Assembly (NCBI GenBank): GCA_015501075.1
Contig: JADNYJ010000157.1
Coordinates: forward strand, 1 to 64,000
DNA length: 64,000 bases
Direction of reading: 5' to 3'
Origin: Gymnopilus junonius
Taxonomy: Eukaryota > Basidiomycota > Agaricomycetes > Agaricales > Galerinaceae
The position numbers were made by a program, and so were the translations under genes. Positions 46,666-59,505 of the stretch are shown here, one piece after another. A model generated the notes under the pieces. It did no database searches, was not told the origin of the DNA, and was given only the letters and a program-made list of their open reading frames with translations. Within the stretch, counting starts at the first letter, position 1. The number at the start of each line of letters is the position of its first letter.

Positions 46666-49465
46666 TTAACCTTCTTCCTTGCGTAGATCCTCCTGCAGTT
46701 CTGTCAAACGACCAAACTCGGGTTCATCTTCGAATTCACGGGTACGACCGATGAATGTCCGCAGGATGCTACGAGCCTGCGATCTCCACTTGTAACCTTC
46801 GACTCGCGGCCCGAAATTCCTCACAATATCCACAATTTCTTCCACCTCCGTCACGGCTTCTCGCCATTTGGCCGAGTCCGTCTCGCCTTTTTCGATAGTC
46901 CCAGCAATACTGCACCGATACGCATCAAGATACGCCTTGATGGCTTCTTCCCATTTGCTTTGCCAAGAAAGCAATCGAGCATAGGCACGGAAGATACGCG
47001 GTGAAGATAATCGTGGAAGAAGCGTTCTTTCCAAGAGATTGAGTACACTTCGATACAGACCATGTCCTTCGTTCGGGTTGGGTACAGCACCTTCCTCAGC
47101 TGCTGCTTCTTCTGGGTTGGGCGGTGCTCGCGTGACGGCTTCAACAAGGCGGTCCAGTACATCTTCGTCTACTGTCAGTGCTCCCGCTTTGTCACCTGTT
47201 TGCTCGACAATACGACCAAGAGCACGGCAAGCTTCTTGGAGTTCTCCGACGTCCATAGCCACGATCATGTAGTTGTACCACATGCGCCAGTTTTCGTAGC
47301 TATAACGTAATCCTTGTTTAAGCGCGCGGAAAGCGAGCATTTTGTTCTCGAAGGGGATCGCCTCCGAAGATCCATCGATTTCCATATTCTAAAGCCCAGG
47401 GAACGTGAAGTGAGAATTTATTTCTACGTCCACACGGCTAAAGTCTCAGTGGCGCTCTTACCTGCGATTCAGATAACGGAGAAGTATGCTCTTCGTTGAC
47501 GTCGAGCTTCGGTTTGCTAACGCCTGTCCGAAGATACATGCTCGCGAGATTGTTCCAGCTCTCTCCGTCTTCTTCATCAATAGCTACGCAACGTGAAAAA
47601 GCGTCCTTCGCTCCTTCCCAATCTTCTATTCGCATGCATGCGCAGCCGAGTATAAACCAGGATCGTGTCAGAAGGGGATTAATTTTCACGGCCTGCCTCA
47701 GACAAGATATTGCTTCCTGGTAGTTCGCCCGTGCAAAGTAATAACCGCCCAGAGAGCGCATTGCTCGCCCTGAAGTCTCGTTGGATAACTCCCATGCATG
47801 CTTGTAATCGTGCTCAGCATTAGCCGGATCAAGGTCTCCCAGCAGGCACCATAGCTTCGCTTCTCGGGTTGCGTCTTGTAATCTCTGGCGTTGGACTGAT
47901 GGCGCTTTACCCCGAGAAATCACAGCCTTTGCTTCCTGTTTTCTTCCTTCCAAAAGATCGCGAATGACGGCTATTCCCTTCTCAGGTTTCTCCAAGGCGC
48001 CGTAGCATTTGACCACATCCTCCCACATTTCTAAGCGCTCGAATATCTCAAGCGCCGATTTAACGACCCCAAGGCTGAGGAACCTTTGCGCCAGCTCCTT
48101 CTCCATTTCCCAGCTGCTCGGCATAGGAATTGAGTGAAAGAAAAGAAGGCGTTCGGAAGCCGAAGAATCGGAAGTCGGCATCTGGTCTATTAAAGCTTGG
48201 AGTTGGAGCGTTGATCGTTCCACGGTGCGCGTGCGCGAGGATTCCAAACGCGAACGTAGTAACAGGGCCATCGTGTGGACAGTCCAATTTCTGGGGTGTG
48301 AAACAACGCGCGACACGTAAGGGGACATTTGTTCTGTTGTAAGACCGTGCGAGGGTGATGTGTTTCGGACATTGAGACAGAGGGAAAGAAGAATACATTG
48401 GTCGAGGGGATGAAGGGGCGGCTGAGCTGAAGGGTCGATGTGACTCAGGCTCGATCCAAGTCCTGCGGACCTAGATGATGTGAACTCTGTTTGTTCTAGC
48501 AGGGTGTCGTCGTTGAGAGCTAATGTCTCTGGAACATTAGTGGTGTCCTCCCTGTCAGGGTTGGTATTTTGGTCATTGATTGTGTCCTCCGCTTTTCCTG
48601 ATTTGATAGCTCCATCCGAAATGTTCAACCGACTCTCGGCAAGCAGAACGAGTTGGGAAAGTTCGGTCTCTTGAAATTTTGTGCGTCGACCGAGGGCTCC
48701 GGTCAATTCGTATTCCAATCCTGTGGATCTAGCAGCTTTGACGAAAAGATCTGCCGCTGAGTTGTCGCGAGAAAGAAGATGTTCAAGTAATCCGAGTTCC
48801 AGATACATGCGACCAACAATCTCAGGCTCTTGCGCCAAAGAAGAACGCAGAGGTTCTAGTAACTCGCGAAAATCCACTGAATTGGGTACTGGGTCATCTA
48901 AAACTCTTTGGCGGACCATTTCTACACGAAGCCTCCACCATGAAATCGATTGCATGTGTTCGTAATCCAAACCCACGAGAAGTTGGGCTGCTCTCAGGAA
49001 TATAGGCACTTTCGCAAGGTGGTATGCAGGTTCACCCCCAAATGCCAACTCCGATATTGCTTTCGCATGGATGGCTTCTTCTGTCCAAGCCGTTGTTGCA
49101 TCGGCGTTATCCGACAGGATTTCGAGAGGATTTATATCAAGGTCAGGGCCAGTCCAATTGGCCTGCACGAAAGCGTGCAAGCAGGCGACTGCGATAGCCA
49201 AACGCGTCAGTTCTGCATCAACTTTATCCTTTTCTACAGGTTTTATAGAGATGTCCAACAAATTTTGGAATGATAGATCCGGATCGTCAGACACAGGTCG
49301 GAATAGTATACGCGCTTTGTCGGACTTGAGGACATCCCGGAAGTGACAACCGACTGCTAGTCTCGCCAGATCAGCACCTGAAGAAAGCGACGGTTCAGGG
49401 ATTTCAGAGTCCCATTTGCCTCTGAGAAGAGATTTTTCCACTAAAGCAAGACTAGCAGCGTTCAT
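46666..49465 (-). CDS. TPR protein, TTC27/Emw1 family
   Basis: Exons 49465-47462 and 47388-46666 flank a 73 bp intron and give 908 residues. The family (TTC27 in animals, Emw1 in yeast) consists of TPR proteins needed for wall integrity in yeast. The precise activity is not settled. Tandem TPR helices are clear around residues 500-680, including AMRSLGGYYFARANYQEAI and TRSWFILGCACMRIEDWEGA. The tail has FRALKQGLRYSYENWRMWYNYM, highly characteristic of this family. The first in-frame ATG is at 49465. The frame stays open to a GTG at 49522, and an ATG at 49536 is one base out of frame, so the true N-terminus may be about 20 residues longer. Confidence 0.88.
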
Positions 49466-49522
49466 ATCGTAGCAAGCGTTCAGTTCGCTGAGCAAGCAGA
49501 TTGAAAGATTTTGGTCAGGCAC

Positions 49523-51442
49523 GTGCTGACACTCATCTTATCAATCATTTCTAAAGATGGCAATTGCTCATTTCAAGCCAATGGCAAGCGACAAAAACAT
49601 CCATATCGAGTTTGGCTCTTTCCCATAACGTAAAATTTCCCTGCGCCAACAGATCCACGTCGAGTTGGTAGCCGTTTGGAAAACAGATCCCTCAGGCTGT
49701 CGTAAACATGACACTGCCCCTTGAAATTAACCTTCTCCACACCTCTTGGCATGGCAAAGTCGGGTCACTTGAAACGACTTCGAATCATTGACACATGGGA
49801 GTGAAATTGGGTCTATAGATGGAGGTGAAGGGGCGGTCAAGCGCGGAATCCCGGGTCCGCAAGAGATCATCTTTTTGATAGTGTGTATTTGACTCATTAG
49901 AACATAAGGTTTCGCATTTAAGCAACTACTTAACTTGCTGGTGAGTGGACCAACGTGCAATTTAGCCCTTCACTCTACCCGCGTTAAATGCGTAAATCGC
50001 AAATATAGGTGAGGCACTCCTAGATAAGCGCTTTTAAATGGATAATAACTGGCTTCAAAGCGCTAAAGTTTCGAAACATGTGCGAGAAAATTCTAGTTCC
50101 AATTTTGCGCCAGGCTCCTGGAGCAAAGCACAGGATAGTATCTATGGTGAGGTAAATATATTCGGGTGAATAATACAAATACTCATGTGGATTCGTTTTC
50201 CCACCACGAACTCGGGAATGTGCTCCTCTTCGGAAAACTGACGATACTTATGACAGCTTACGACCCAGCCTCGTGTTTGCAATGTTCTAGTCAAGGCATT
50301 CTCGGATCAAAACGAACGCGCCTGAGCATGCGCAGACAGAGACGGTCAGTTTCCGTTTTCTGTCACTTACCCGATATCACTCGGTATATTTCATGCTTTT
50401 CAAATTTCAGCCCCTTACACATCCTGCTTTTCCAGATTTAAATCAATGTCATCGATGGAGCTTTCACAGACAGCGTTTCAAATCTATTACTAGTAGCGGT
50501 GCATATGGTTGCTGGGACAGAAGGTCCAGCTGACCTATCGAAATCGATGACCCGATTCAAGTTACGTACTTTTCAAAGCCTTCATGGAGCATAGAATCGT
50601 TTCTGGTGTCAAGCCTTGAAAGGCGCAACATTTCTATTTTCAAATATGTGCGGTCAGTTTTAATAGTCATGACTTGTACCTCTTCGATAACTTTCAACAA
50701 AGATGGTGAGGTAAACCGAAATAAGACAATATCTCACGTAAAGAATCAGCGTTCTGATTTCTTGCAACTCAGCTGATCATGATTGTCCGTTCCGACGGTA
50801 ATTCCATCTGTCATCAGAGGTCCTCGGAAGGTACTGATCCCATTCCAATCGGACAAAGGACAATAAAAAATCGCCTTACGCGCCTAGACAATTGGGTGCA
50901 TTACCTCATCGGAGTAAATTTTTAGGTCAATTTCTGTAGGTTATACAAGTTTAGAACGTTGTCAACCTCTCAGAAGAATTGCAAGGTGAGGACGCGAACG
51001 ACTAGTCATTATTTCTGATTAATGATCAACTTCGAAATAATGGAGATCCTGATACTTATTACTCGATGGTGCTCCGAAAGCATCCTCCTGGGCTAATTTT
51101 GTCTGGCTGTTAAATTTGACTGTTCGCTTAAATTTCTCTTCATAATCAAGCTGGAGCCCATACGGTAGTTTATGTTCAACTCCCGAGTACAGTTTGTCTT
51201 GACGAAGGTCACTAAAAATGTCTAAGCGTAAATCCTCTTGAGCTTATATGCTTAGGCACTATACACGAAATATGTCTGTGCTTCTCATTCCAATCTCGTG
51301 CTGAACACTCCTCCACCTCCTACTGGCCACCCCTGAATATTATCTATTTCAAGGAAGCGGTTATCTTATCGACTCCTGAAGGTCACGTGCGGCCCATCGT
51401 TGAATTACCGGTCTTCTGCACCTAACCTTCCTTCATAAATTC
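49523..51442. other. Intergenic, nothing recognised
   Basis: About 1.9 kb between divergent genes. The short frames at 49727-49960 and 50166-50441 have no support. Confidence 0.55.
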
Positions 51443-52922
51443 ATGACCCAACCTCGTCTGAGTACTGTCTACGATTTCTCGGACCTCAGGCTACACTCAG
51501 ATGGAACTCGAGTATACCAGAAGTCTACCAATTTAAGACCGGATCTCGTCAAGGTCACCACTCGGAATTCTCGCTTTAATTGGATTGCGAAAGAGGCAGG
51601 AGGTTCCGCAAGCGTTCCAAGATTCAGAAAGAAACCAAAAATCTCTAAAGAACGGGAGGAAGATGGGGAGGTGGACGTAGATTTGCCGTCTCAGGAAGAC
51701 GAGAGTACTGGAGGCAGCCAGGAATCGTCCGAAGAAGGTGATGATGTTCGGAAAAATGGCAAAAAACGCAAACCGAAGCGAATTGACACGCGGAAACCAA
51801 AAAGGCTAAAATTTGCAAAAGATTATGGTTATCTAGACTCGGAATCTCATCGACCCGCTGAGAGTGCTGGTGAAGCTCCTGAAGCTCGGGATTACACGAT
51901 CAAACTTTCCGAGCCTTCTGCGGTACGTAGCCTTTGACAATGACAATACTATTTACACTTATAATGGCAAACACGCACACAGGATCTTTTGAAATGTATC
52001 CATAGATTCGCATCTGAATTCTACACTGAAAGAGGCCAATTATTGAATATTTCGCGCGAGTATAGGAAGGAAAGGAAACAGCGAGCCCTTCAGAAACGCG
52101 CCAGGAATGAAAAGAGAGCCGACAAGAGGAAAGAAGACCATGAGGATTCGGCAGCCCCTTCTGGTTCGGAATCGGAATTTTCAGAATCAGAGACGCCACC
52201 GCAAGATGCTGACGATAATTCAGAAGATGAAGAATCCAGTGGACGAGAGGTATCAGACGGTGGCGAGAATGATGAGGGAGGGTCGAGCAGCAAAAATACA
52301 AAGGGCAAAGGAGAGGCAAAATCCAAGAAACCATGGAAGCGTAAAGGGCGTCGTCGTACCGACAAACTCTATACAGATATGTACAAGATGTTCGACGGTT
52401 CTGCCATGATGGCTCTTGGTATGTCACTTCAACTTCCCATTGTCATTTCTATTTACTTTTACTTTGCTAAGGAATGCTGGTGCAGGAGCAAATTGCTCAT
52501 ATGCTTAATCCTGATGTACCCGACGGCTGGGAAGAAGAGATGAAAATATACTACGGTGACGTTCAAGATGACCTAACCGAATCAATTGAGCCGAATGCTT
52601 CTGTAGACAAGGCCGTCTCTACTGGAGAGGGCCCCGGAAGCGGAGCTCAGGATGAAGCCGGTGTCCCCCAAGCTGCCTCTCATGGAAAACAGTTCGGTAG
52701 TATGGGTGCAGAGTCCCAAACTTCAGAAACCACCAACCGAAACCCACTCCATCAGTTTGATAACACTTCTCTGCTTTCTCATTCAGGTCCAAAACTTCCA
52801 CCGCCGGCACAAATGCGGTATCTGATTTGGAGCACGAGGTTGATGAAGATGATCCTATTCAACCATGGTCAGAAGACTCTGAAGACAATGAGAATTCGGA
52901 TTCGCAGGGTGGTGTTGATTGA
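51443..52922 (+). CDS. Uncharacterised charged protein, probably nuclear
   Basis: Exons 51443-51922 and 51983-52418, and one starting at 52472, join in frame. The protein opens with STVYDFSDLRLHSDGTRVY, is rich in Lys/Arg and Asp/Glu/Ser, and carries several nuclear-localisation-like clusters (KRKPKR, KKRKPKRID). Two conserved-looking helices are DLLKCIHRFASEFY and TDMYKMFDGSAMMALGMLVQEQIAHML. Both are typical of a fungal family that I can place only as uncharacterised, perhaps linked to RNA polymerase I factors. Near the end the acidic tail SDLEHEVDEDDPIQPW, ending at the TGA 52920-52922, is in another frame than the preceding exon, so a third intron or a base error lies around 52690-52790. 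Confidence 0.6.
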
Positions 52923-53427
52923 CTCGCTTGGGCGCGGCCATGATAACGCCATCTTAATACTGTGTAAAGGATGACTGAGTCGCCTTGATCAACTTTGTGA
53001 CATATACACCACATCGAGGCGATTTTTTGTGCCATAGGATTGCTTTGTGACATATCTCGCTTGTCTCTTGGATCTCTTGCCCGTGATCAAAATCTGGGAG
53101 TTAAGCTGTCAAATATCTGGTATGTCTGCTACACTTGCATTTCTAAACTTATGTTCTGACGAACAATCCAGCGCGGAAAAGTAATCTTTCCATGGATTGA
53201 CGGTTTGCTCCTCGGTCTTTAGGCGATCCGGGTGATCGCCATGCATCATCGTGGTGCGGGCAGTCTTTGTAACACTCCGTTGTCAAGTGGTTGGTTTCGC
53301 GAGGTCTGACGGCGCGGGATTCTGTTGCAGAAAAACAGCCACTGGGAAAGACCTTCATTGGATGATTATGCGGCGGCGGAGAAATTAGACAGATTATGAT
53401 TGTTATATACAGAATAAATGGTGGTTA
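52923..53427. other. Intergenic between convergent genes
   Basis: About 500 bp between two convergent genes. It holds a direct repeat (TTTGTGACATAT at 52995 and again at 53043). No gene was recognised. Confidence 0.4.
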
Positions 53428-54117
53428 CTAAGAGGTTTTTTCTTTTTGCTCCTTGAGCATTTTCAGTGTTTCCGAAGTTGTAGGTATTGAAGGGTCGAAG
53501 TCGGCTGGGAGGGTACCGTCATCCCAACTCCGCATGATGTTCGCGCCTAGGATTCCCATGCGATGTGCTGGAAATATCTTCAGGCGTTCCAGACGACGCT
53601 CTCGAAGTTTATTCTTGGGTAACATGCCTGACACTGCGCGGCGAATAATCTGAAGAACACAAAACGAACGTGTCAGAAAACATAATCTTTGCATAGGGAA
53701 AATAAACACGGACCTCATCAGGATTCTTGACCACCATGTCTTTGTAAGGTGTCTCCTTCAAACCACCTGCATACATTGAATGTTTTCGGAAGAGCAACTG
53801 CTCCGCCTTTCGTCCTGTTACCTTCACCTGCCTCGAGTTGGTTACGATAACGTAGTCCCCACAGTCCACTAGGCTCCCAATTAACATAGAAAAGTAAGAC
53901 GGGTTTAAGCGACGCACCACTGGGGTCGTAAATGGGCTTGTGCTTGCCCATCAACACCAATGCAATTCTCTCAGCCAGTTTACCCAAAATGCGGTCTGAT
54001 GCATCAACGTGATGCCAGACTCTTGCATATGCAAGAGCAGTCTGCGGAGGACATGGTTAGTCAGAGGATACAGAATAAATTTTCAAAGAGACTCACATTG
54101 CCGACGGCCTGTGACAT
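53428..54117 (-). CDS. Mitochondrial ribosomal protein uL13m
   Basis: Four exons join in frame: 54117-54097, 54041-53918, 53868-53714 and 53649-53428, giving 173 residues. The protein belongs to the large subunit of the mitochondrial ribosome. The uL13 core is clear: [73 protein letters not shown] and FPAHRMG. The 30-residue acidic/Lys tail exceeds bacterial L13, as is usual for fungal mitochondrial forms. The first exon is only 21 nt. Confidence 0.95.
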
Positions 54118-57071
54118 GTTGTGGAGGACGACAAGGACGATGTCGAAGGGTGCCTAGCGGGCGTCGGATGCGGGATGAAGTTTTTTTCCCACGAAAATAT
54201 AACCACAGCAAATTTGAACCATTTCGTCGTCGTTGTCGGTTGAACCCACTGCAGAATAACTATTTCCTCCTTCCACAGTTATCAAGAAAAAATTCCTATG
54301 CACCAAATTCTCGTGTCTTTTGTATTCTCTGAACCGACACACCATAGACCAGGTTGAAATAAAATATGGACCAACATGTTTTGACTGACCATGTACCTAG
54401 TCGTTACTCTAGCGGCTGCAATTTAGGTTCGCACAATGGTTTTACTTTTTCCAGAGAAAGAAGCGTATTGAATATTACCCCTGCAGTCCTTTTTCGGAGT
54501 ATCTCCTCTCATGAATCCAGCTTCTTTGGCCTGATATTGATGGTGACATCCACCAGTGTGTTGTCCTCGGGAAACTAGTAATTCCATAAGATAGAATGCG
54601 TTCTCTTCGACGACCGATTGTTTCCAACTGACGGGGATCCAGGTAGCAGAACCTTACCTTCCCTTAAGCCGTTCTTCCAACATATGAACTCATTTTCGCT
54701 AAATTCAACTCTCAGCCATGATACCATTGGCACCCTAGTTCTGCCCTCCGAACCCTGTTCCAAGCGGTCGTATCAAACTTAGAAGAAATGTTCACACACC
54801 AAATATCAATCCTGAAGCCGGGATGTGATCAGTGTTCATGCCAAACGATGACTTTTGCGGGCCTGGGGTGCTCTTTTCGTCGTCCTCGTGTTTGTAGGGT
54901 TGGCGGCATCCACCGTCTTCACTGGATCGTGGCAAGTGGGTTCTCATCCACTGCGGCGTAAGGCATCTTTTATGATTCCCGAGCCCCATTCCTTGAAAAA
55001 TTTCGTACGGAGTTTTCCTACTGTACCATTTCTCTGGAAGTCAATGTTCGGTTTTGTCCTCTGGGCCGCCGTGAAAATGAACATTCTCTCGCCACGGTGT
55101 TGTCCCAAATGCGCAGGGGCCTCTGTTATCTGTATGATTCATTTCCTCCCTGCCTTCCCTCGATTGACTGACATTTTCATAGGCGCACAGGTTATGACTA
55201 TATGTCCTTTTTTTCACTTGTTAAGGCCTCTCACTGTCTGGGACTCGAATTGCTTTATGCGGATGCGCTTCCTATCGTTCACAAGTAATTGTAGCTTACT
55301 GGATATTACATCAAACTTTCGGCCACGCGTGGCACTGTGGAGAACTCCAAAGCAATCCTCCCACTGGATCTCATCTGCCATGAAGTCCTTGAGCGTTTGG
55401 ATGCGCGTTTACGGGCCCGGAAAAGGTGCAACATTGTCAAGTCACTGATGAACCTATGATCTCAACATCATGATAGAAACTCGACCACGGTTTCACATTT
55501 GAATAGCATCACATCGGGTGAGTCTCGGTGGAATTTTTTTCGTCTCTGGGCCTCTCAGATGCCCGTAATCTGATTCAAAATGAACCTTATCTTGCATTGA
55601 AGCCATCTATCAGAAAGGTGTCAGCAACCAAAGCGTATCTGGGAAATCTCCCTTACTTCACCGCCCATCTCATGAGGAATAATGACTGTAAGGCCGCCAG
55701 TAATCTTTCAGTCCATAACATGGGACCTTGGTTGCTTTCTACTAACTTTCTCAAGCTCACAGAGCAAATAGAATTACTTGCTAGACGAAATTATCACATC
55801 AAGATTTGGCAGATCTTTTTCACCTCTCCCAAGGACACCGACATCGGCTGAGCGAACGTATTCGCTGCCGTCGAGAAATTTCGGTACCTGTGCAATCTCA
55901 CTTCGGCTCATCATTCCGCACTTCACAATCCATCGGTACTTGCCCACTTCGCTCCTGGATCTGGTTCCTGACAGTGTTTTTCAGGTACGAGCACTATTTA
56001 AATTCCTTGAGATAATTCCTTTTTTCTATTCGATCGACTATCATCCTTGCTATTCAAAGAAAATGGGCCAGGAAAATGGGTATCAATGCTCACGGGCCAA
56101 TGCCGTCGGACCGCTAGGGAACGTCAGTTGATTCAAAGGTCAGGATCTCAACTTCACAATGATTCTTCTTTCCAACATAAATATTCTAGGTAATGAACTT
56201 CCGCGGCTTCCAGTGGTCTTCAAAGCCGTGAGCCTAATTGACGTCCCTTCCCTGGTGAGGTTTTTGTTCTTCGGCGTAACCTCAAAATAACCTTCTACGA
56301 AAGACCGCCTGACGGAAGCGAATTTTCTGAGTCATCCTTTTCTCAAACTAAACGGGTTTGCGGCGTCCGTAAAGCTCCTGTTCAATAGAGAGAGAAAAGT
56401 CAAAACGGGGACAAATTTTCTCTCAATGACTATGGCACAGGGTCCATGGCGCGTGTGGGCATCCCGGATCGCTGTGGAAGAAACGAATGAAAATGACGGC
56501 ACGCCTTTCTTTCCCCGCTTTCTTTTTTCTTAGCGTAATCGATGTGTTGCACTTATCTGGGGAAGCTCACAACCTGCATGTACGAGGGAAACGGAGTGAA
56601 GTTTCTGCCCCCCTTGTTCTCGGTCCCACCAGCGCCTGAGTGGGAGTTTTGTTTCCTTTCATGTGCAGACAGAAGGCATGGATAAAAGCCAGAAGATACA
56701 GAGTACTTCCATTACGCAGAGCTTATTTTTATTTACGCAGAGTAACGGGAAAAGCCTGTTCCGAAGAAATAAAAAGTATTGTTAGCAATGCCAGCGTACT
56801 GTAGTACAACTAGCCAGCATACCATGCCTCTCGTGGGCTCCTTAAATAAGATATTGGTGTCTGGCATGACAAGTGACCGGTGACCATAGAAGGCTAGTAT
56901 AGAGTCGGGAGGGCGCAACGGTCGACATGGCAAACCTCATTTCTACACATCGTGGTCAGCGAAAGTTACAAGAGCCAAAAGGAGCCGTTATGAGATTGGG
57001 TCTTTCCAACGTGAAAGTGATGATATTTCATCCAAACGGTCACGCCAACGGATAGCAAATTCGAAACCAAT
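54118..57071. other. Long region with degenerate coding fragments
   Basis: Nearly 3 kb without an intact gene. Plus-strand fragments in changing frames look protein-like, such as LPLDLICHEVLERLDARLRA (about 55363-55422), AAVEKFRYLCNLTSAHHSA (about 55860-55916) and LPVVFKAVSLIDVPSL (about 56208-56255). The first resembles the start of an F-box. They may derive from one decayed F-box-type gene. The longest frame (54855-55448) has no similarity. A promoter region for an unknown gene cannot be excluded. Confidence 0.35.
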
Positions 57072-58343
57072 CTATTTGCCGTTAAGAACCTCCTTAACAA
57101 GCACATCTCTCCTCGCCCTAGCAGCTTCAATACACTCTTTTAAGACATCCCTCTTCACCCACTCTCCGTTGCCATCTTGGACATCCTCGACCAATACGGA
57201 TCCTAGCTGCTCGAGAGAGATGATTTCACCCCCATCGCCCAGTACGACAGAGATGGATGCGTCAAGCAGCGGTTCTTCGAAGGCGGTTGGATCCGCAAGG
57301 ACGTATTTTCTTTAAGAAGTGTCAGACATGAACAACAAAGCAAGTAAAAAGAGACATACGAGTCAAATATCCCAAAGGATGTTGCTATTGGTACACTGTT
57401 TGCTAATTGAAGTGGAACGCGTGGTTTACTTCGTGAACAAAGGGTTTGATGTGTTTCTGAGTCATGTTTCGCCTGTGGTAATGTCGCTAATGACAAAGTC
57501 AATGATAAGATTCACCAAATAAACACAAGACTTCAGGGATACACGTACTGTTCCTTAGGGCTGCAACCATCGCCAAAAGAGTCGCGTCAAACGCGTTTCC
57601 GTCGTAATTTATACAGGTTGCGTCCATGTAGAGTACCCAGACGGCTTTGCCACTTTCTATGCATAGAGAAGACAGAGGAAGAACATTCGATCTGTAATAG
57701 TATCAGCATGGAAATCAATGTCATGGCTAGGAGAGCGAACGTCAAAAGGGCCTGGTTCAACCGTTCGGAGAGCACCTGTGCTTCTTCCGAAGGCGGACCA
57801 GGCTTGAATTTTGGAGAACACATGGCTGGGAGGTCCAAGTTGGGCACTGAAATAAAATGAGGTTCATCAGTCCATGCCGCAATGCTTCTAATGAAGAAAC
57901 ACAAAAATTATACCCAAAAATCCCTCGCCTTCTCTGTCCAACTCTGGTTCTGCGATCTCCGCTTTAACGCCGCACACGACAGTTGTATCTCCCATTCTAA
58001 CAAGTGCAGAGCCCTCAGCCGTCGATATTGAACCTATACTTCCATATTCGCAAAGAAAAGATTAAACAATATTAGTTATCACATTCTCGTAGCTGGCGAT
58101 AAAATCTCTGCATTTCTGCTCACCAACGTTGAGAAATACACCTCTCCATCCTCCTAACTCGCGACCATCGGGTCTAACCTCCTCCTCAAGATATTTCTCA
58201 AGATAAAGCTTGGGATGTAATCTTTGGAACACGCTCGCTTTTAGCTTGTCTTGCTCTTCTTGTGAAAGGTGCTCTAGATGTTGGGTCTGCGGTGGTTGAG
58301 GCGGTGAGAGTGAAGGAAGAATAGAGGTCGTTGAGGATGACAT
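57072..58343 (-). CDS. RRP43: Exosome complex subunit RRP43 (RNase PH-like)
   Basis: Six exons join in frame: 58343-58124, 58033-57914, 57846-57741, 57691-57549, 57486-57360 and 57309-57072, giving 317 residues. RRP43 is one of the six RNase PH-fold subunits of the RNA exosome ring, which channels RNA to the catalytic subunit in 3'-end processing and decay. Motifs are PKLYLEKYLEEEVRPDGRE near the start, GSALVRMGDTTVVCGVKAEI, YMDATCINYDGNAFDATLLA and VVLGDGGEIISLEQLG. No phosphorolytic active-site motif is expected in eukaryotic ring subunits. It is transcribed away from the APH-like kinase gene 179 bp upstream. Confidence 0.95.
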
Positions 58344-58522
58344 TTTGATGGTTTGAGACCAGGACTAAGGAATAAAAGAGAGGGAATGGAAGAAACCAAA
58401 AATTATCGAATTTCATGTTGATCGGTGTGACGGTCCGCTATTTTTGGTGTTTACTTACTTGAACATTGTTCAATGTTGAAGGTATCCATACTACTTCAAA
58501 TTGAACTCTGTCGATATGCATA
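58344..58522. promoter_or_regulatory. Divergent promoter between RRP43 and APH-like kinase
   Basis: Only 179 bp separate the two start codons, so both promoters must share this interval. No TATA box is obvious on either side. A GAACATTGTTC palindrome at 58461-58471 sits near the centre and could be a factor site. Shared regulation is an inference from spacing. Confidence 0.4.
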
Positions 58523-59505
58523 ATGCAGGATACCACACCCTCGTTATCATCAACAGATATTGTTCTTAATCCAGCAATCCTCCCTAGAAATTCGACAACC
58601 TTCTTCGACAACTGGCCTCATGCGAAACCACTTCCTACTCCCGCCCAAATACGGTCCTCCACCTTTGAGTTCTCTTTCGAGATACTGCACCACCGTAAAC
58701 ATGGTCCATATGCTCAAAGGGTTCTATATATTCCTCATCTAGGTCTTGTCATCAAACATGGTCCTCGCACAGCCGTCGCCGAAGGCCAAACGCTCTGGGC
58801 GGTGCAAAAATATTGCCCTCAGGTGCGAGTGCCGACGGTATATGGGTGGTGCCAGGACGGAAATGAGATATTCATATACCTGTCCTATATTGACGGTGTG
58901 TCGCTTGACTCACGTCTAGACACCCTGAGTGACACCGAGCTTCAGGACATTGCTGTTCAAGTAGCTCCAATGATAGCATCTATACGCCACCTCCGACAAC
59001 CTCCTCAGAACACATTCGTCGGTGAGCTACGCTGTCTGACGCCAGATATCCACACATCTCACACCCACACTCAGGTTCTCAGGATCGTGGCCCCATTCGC
59101 GACCAAATGTGGTGGAGCGGATATGAGGCCCCTCCAACCGCCCCATTCCTCTCGGTCAAGGAGTTCAACGACGCACTCTTTGCGTTAGCTGCTCACCTCC
59201 CCATGTTTCCGGACCACGAATTTTATCGGTCTTTTCGCTCATCCTTCTCCGATACATCCTCGATCCGGTTCACACATACAGATCTGGCAACGACGAATAT
59301 CATCATCTCGCGTACGAGTACAGAGGTAATGGGCATCATAGACTGGCAGGAAAGCGGGTGGTACCCAGAGTATTGGGAGTACCTCAAAGCCAAGCATACT
59401 GCACCGCCAAGATGGTACGAATGCCTTGACATTGCGCTACAGCATCCGTATGTCCGTGAGTTGGAGGCATTTGAGAGTTATGATAGCACTGGCATATTTA
59501 TTTGA
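58523..59505 (+). CDS. Aminoglycoside-phosphotransferase-fold kinase (APH family)
   Basis: Exons 58523-59021 and 59075-59505 flank a 53 bp intron (donor GTGAGC, acceptor CACTCAG) and give 309 residues. The protein has the small-molecule-kinase fold shared with APH and choline kinases. Brenner-type loop HTDLATTN (H-x-D-x4-N) and the metal-binding segment GIIDWQES are both present. WYPEYWEYLKA follows, typical of the fungal APH group. It is not an antibiotic-resistance gene in this setting. Paralogous families are large in Agaricomycetes and their substrates are unknown. Confidence 0.9.

Noticed and set aside
54855..55448. 197-codon plus-strand frame with a hydrophobic start
   Set aside because: The hydrophobic start resembles a signal peptide, but the protein-like F-box fragment in this interval is in a different frame, so this frame is probably not the coding one.
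58523..59505. Antibiotic-resistance gene
   Set aside because: The APH fold is shared by a large fungal family, and the gene has a spliceosomal intron and sits among fungal housekeeping genes.
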